A DNA stretch of 64,000 nt from Uloborus plumipes (Eukaryota; Arthropoda; Arachnida; Araneae; Uloboridae): contig JAXGGA010002162.1 of the NCBI GenBank assembly GCA_038373865.1, positions 62,001 through 126,000 on the forward strand, read 5' to 3'. The position numbers and the translations under genes were made by a program. Under the pieces are notes generated by a model. The model had not been told where the DNA came from, did no database searches, and was given only the letters and a program-made list of their open reading frames with translations. Positions 62,346 through 64,000 of this stretch are shown here, one piece after another (position 1 is the first letter of the stretch; each line of letters opens with the position of its first letter).

Positions 62346-64000
62346 GATATAAAATCAAAGTTTGATGACGTCTTGTGTCGCGGGTGAAACGCTCTCCTGG
62401 AAAATTTACGCAACGTACGATTATGAAAATTGGTACAAAATTAGTCAGCATACTGATGATGAGCAAGACGAAGGAGAAATTTTTAAATTCACCCTAGATT
62501 TCCTAAAATGTGATTAAAATTAATTAATTAAAAACTTATTACTCCCTGTTTTTGTACTCCAAAGCAGTATTTTTTGAACTGAAGTGAAGTCAATTGCTGA
62601 TTTCTTACGTGTACGCACATTGTTTAGTATTCAAAATAAGTAATTTATTTATTTTTCAGCTTTATTTTATTCATTTCTTCAAACGATTTCTACTTTTTAA
62701 TTTCCTGAAACTTATTTTGGTTTTTGAGCAATAAATTTTCCTCTCTTTTATTTAGCTTTTTCGTATTATTTACGGAAGAAAATCTTCAAAATTCGAAAAA
62801 GAGCATTTTACAGTTTGAGTAAGAAGCAGTTAACTTTGTTTATGAATTTTTTCAATGGGTTATTCTACACAAATTTATTAATTTACTTCTTGAAATTTCT
62901 ATCTTATTTGCAAGCATCAAAGGGTACTGTTCTTTTAATGCCTAATTTTACATATGATTAACATACCTCAGAACAAGGGAATATTGCGATTATTGGGAAT
63001 CTGCCGTGTCTGTCAAATTTTTGGCTAAAACTATTTTATTTTGTTGACCATTAGTTTATGTTTGCAAAGGAATGATTTCCCTCGCACATGAATTGGCGAC
63101 CAAGATTTGATGCCAATAGGGTGAGATAGCCAGACTTCTAATCACTGAAAACGTCCCATCTCTTTTGTTTCTAATTTCACACATATGATTATTACTTGAA
63201 AGTAAAATACAGCAACCAAAAAAAGCTACTAAATAATTTATGAGAATTCCTGTTAAAAAATTCTCCACACCAGCCTTAAAAGCTCTCTTCAGGTACTTAT
63301 CCGTTAGCTGGGCATAAGCGAAAAATCGCCAAATAGTGTATCGCTAGCTAATGTATCCGATCCAGGTGAAATTTTAATTTCGGGCCATGGCCGATGTGCG
63401 TTTTAAGCTATCGTCCTAGGGCACCTCCTCTATCTATTTTCTATGAGTCCAAAGTGTTTTTTAGGGAAAAAATGGTTCAAAACTACGGGGGTCGGATCCA
63501 ACCCAACAGTAGTGTATGTGTGATCAGAAACCACCGTAGTAGAGGAGGGTTAAGATGTACATAATCAGTTAAATCCAGATATCAAGTCATTATTATCGTT
63601 GAAATCCAGATTAAAATGCAAAATAATAAAAAATAAATCAACCATGGCGACGAAGCAAGCTTAAAATTTTAATCTTCGCTTAGGTATGAAAATATATCGC
63701 CAAGTTAAATAACGTACCTATAACTGAATAGTACCTACCAAAGATCTGTTATAGAAATTTTCTCAAAAGCATTACAGAGAAAAAAATCTTGACATGCCTT
63801 TCGAGATATTGGTTCCAGTCATTCCAAAACTCTCATTAAAATTACAAAAATCGACAAATAAATTAATTTGATCATTTAAACCCATCAAAAGTTGTGATGG
63901 AACTATCGTTCCATTATAGATGAAACTTGAATTTTGTTTGATTTTTGTCAAAAATAGGTAGAAAGAAATTAGTCTCTGTTGCAAATGGTAAATTTCGCCA
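62346..64000. other. Unassigned sequence at the right edge, probably PICH intron
   Basis: AT-rich with a slightly GC-richer patch at 63310-63540. No PICH exon with the start of the Walker A motif was seen on the - strand. The open frame at 63772-63984 has no recognised similarity. Confidence 0.4.

Noticed and set aside
62346..64000. Missing PICH exon with the start of Walker A
   Set aside because: No - strand segment reading as GGILADDMG-like followed by a donor in the needed phase was found, so it is probably beyond the window.

Overview
The window is a piece of an AT-rich, intron-rich animal genome packed with transposable elements. It contains two host genes, arranged tail to tail, both recognised from exon-by-exon translation. 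An arthropod is likely, and a chelicerate such as a spider is plausible from the repeat landscape, but nothing here fixes the species.

Host genes. On the + strand, the last two coding exons of a TMED2 (p24-beta1) homologue lie at 1435-1542 and 2578-2702. On the - strand, from 61703 down to 8231, lie 17 consecutive coding exons of an ERCC6L/PICH homologue, a SNF2-family DNA translocase. The reading frame stays open through all 16 splice junctions (1,129 complete codons plus stop). The exons upstream of the Walker A loop lie beyond the right edge.

Region by region. 1-342: G/C-run MITE. 343-2756: TMED2 3' end. 2757-8230: intergenic, with a TIR MITE (3718-3978), a 2.7-kb element with CAGGGTGGCCAC ends holding a degenerate tandem array, and a 136-bp palindrome. 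8231-14642: PICH C-terminal exons, with three hAT-type elements in the introns, one nested in another. 14643-32117: a 17.5-kb intron that is mostly a Russian doll of transposons, including a 6.3-kb Ty3/gypsy element with intact LTRs but a broken pol. 32118-36403: PICH helicase C-lobe exons, with a fold-back element just upstream of one exon. 36404-42548: intron with a 3.1-kb inverted repeat and a solo LTR of the same Ty3 family. 42664-49556: intron with a pogo-like element containing a Tc1/mariner-like element, containing a hAT element, containing a tRNA-derived SINE. 49557-61703: remaining ATPase exons and introns with smaller repeats. 61704-64000: intron or unknown, with repeat fragments.

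Most mobile elements were delimited by reading both terminal inverted repeats and the flanking target-site duplications (TSDs) directly. Eleven elements have 8-bp duplications typical of hAT elements. Most of these duplications fit nTnnnnAn and several fit GTnnnnAC. No functional transposase or complete pol was found. All coding remnants of mobile elements are interrupted. No bacterial-type features (operons, CRISPR, Shine-Dalgarno sites) are present.
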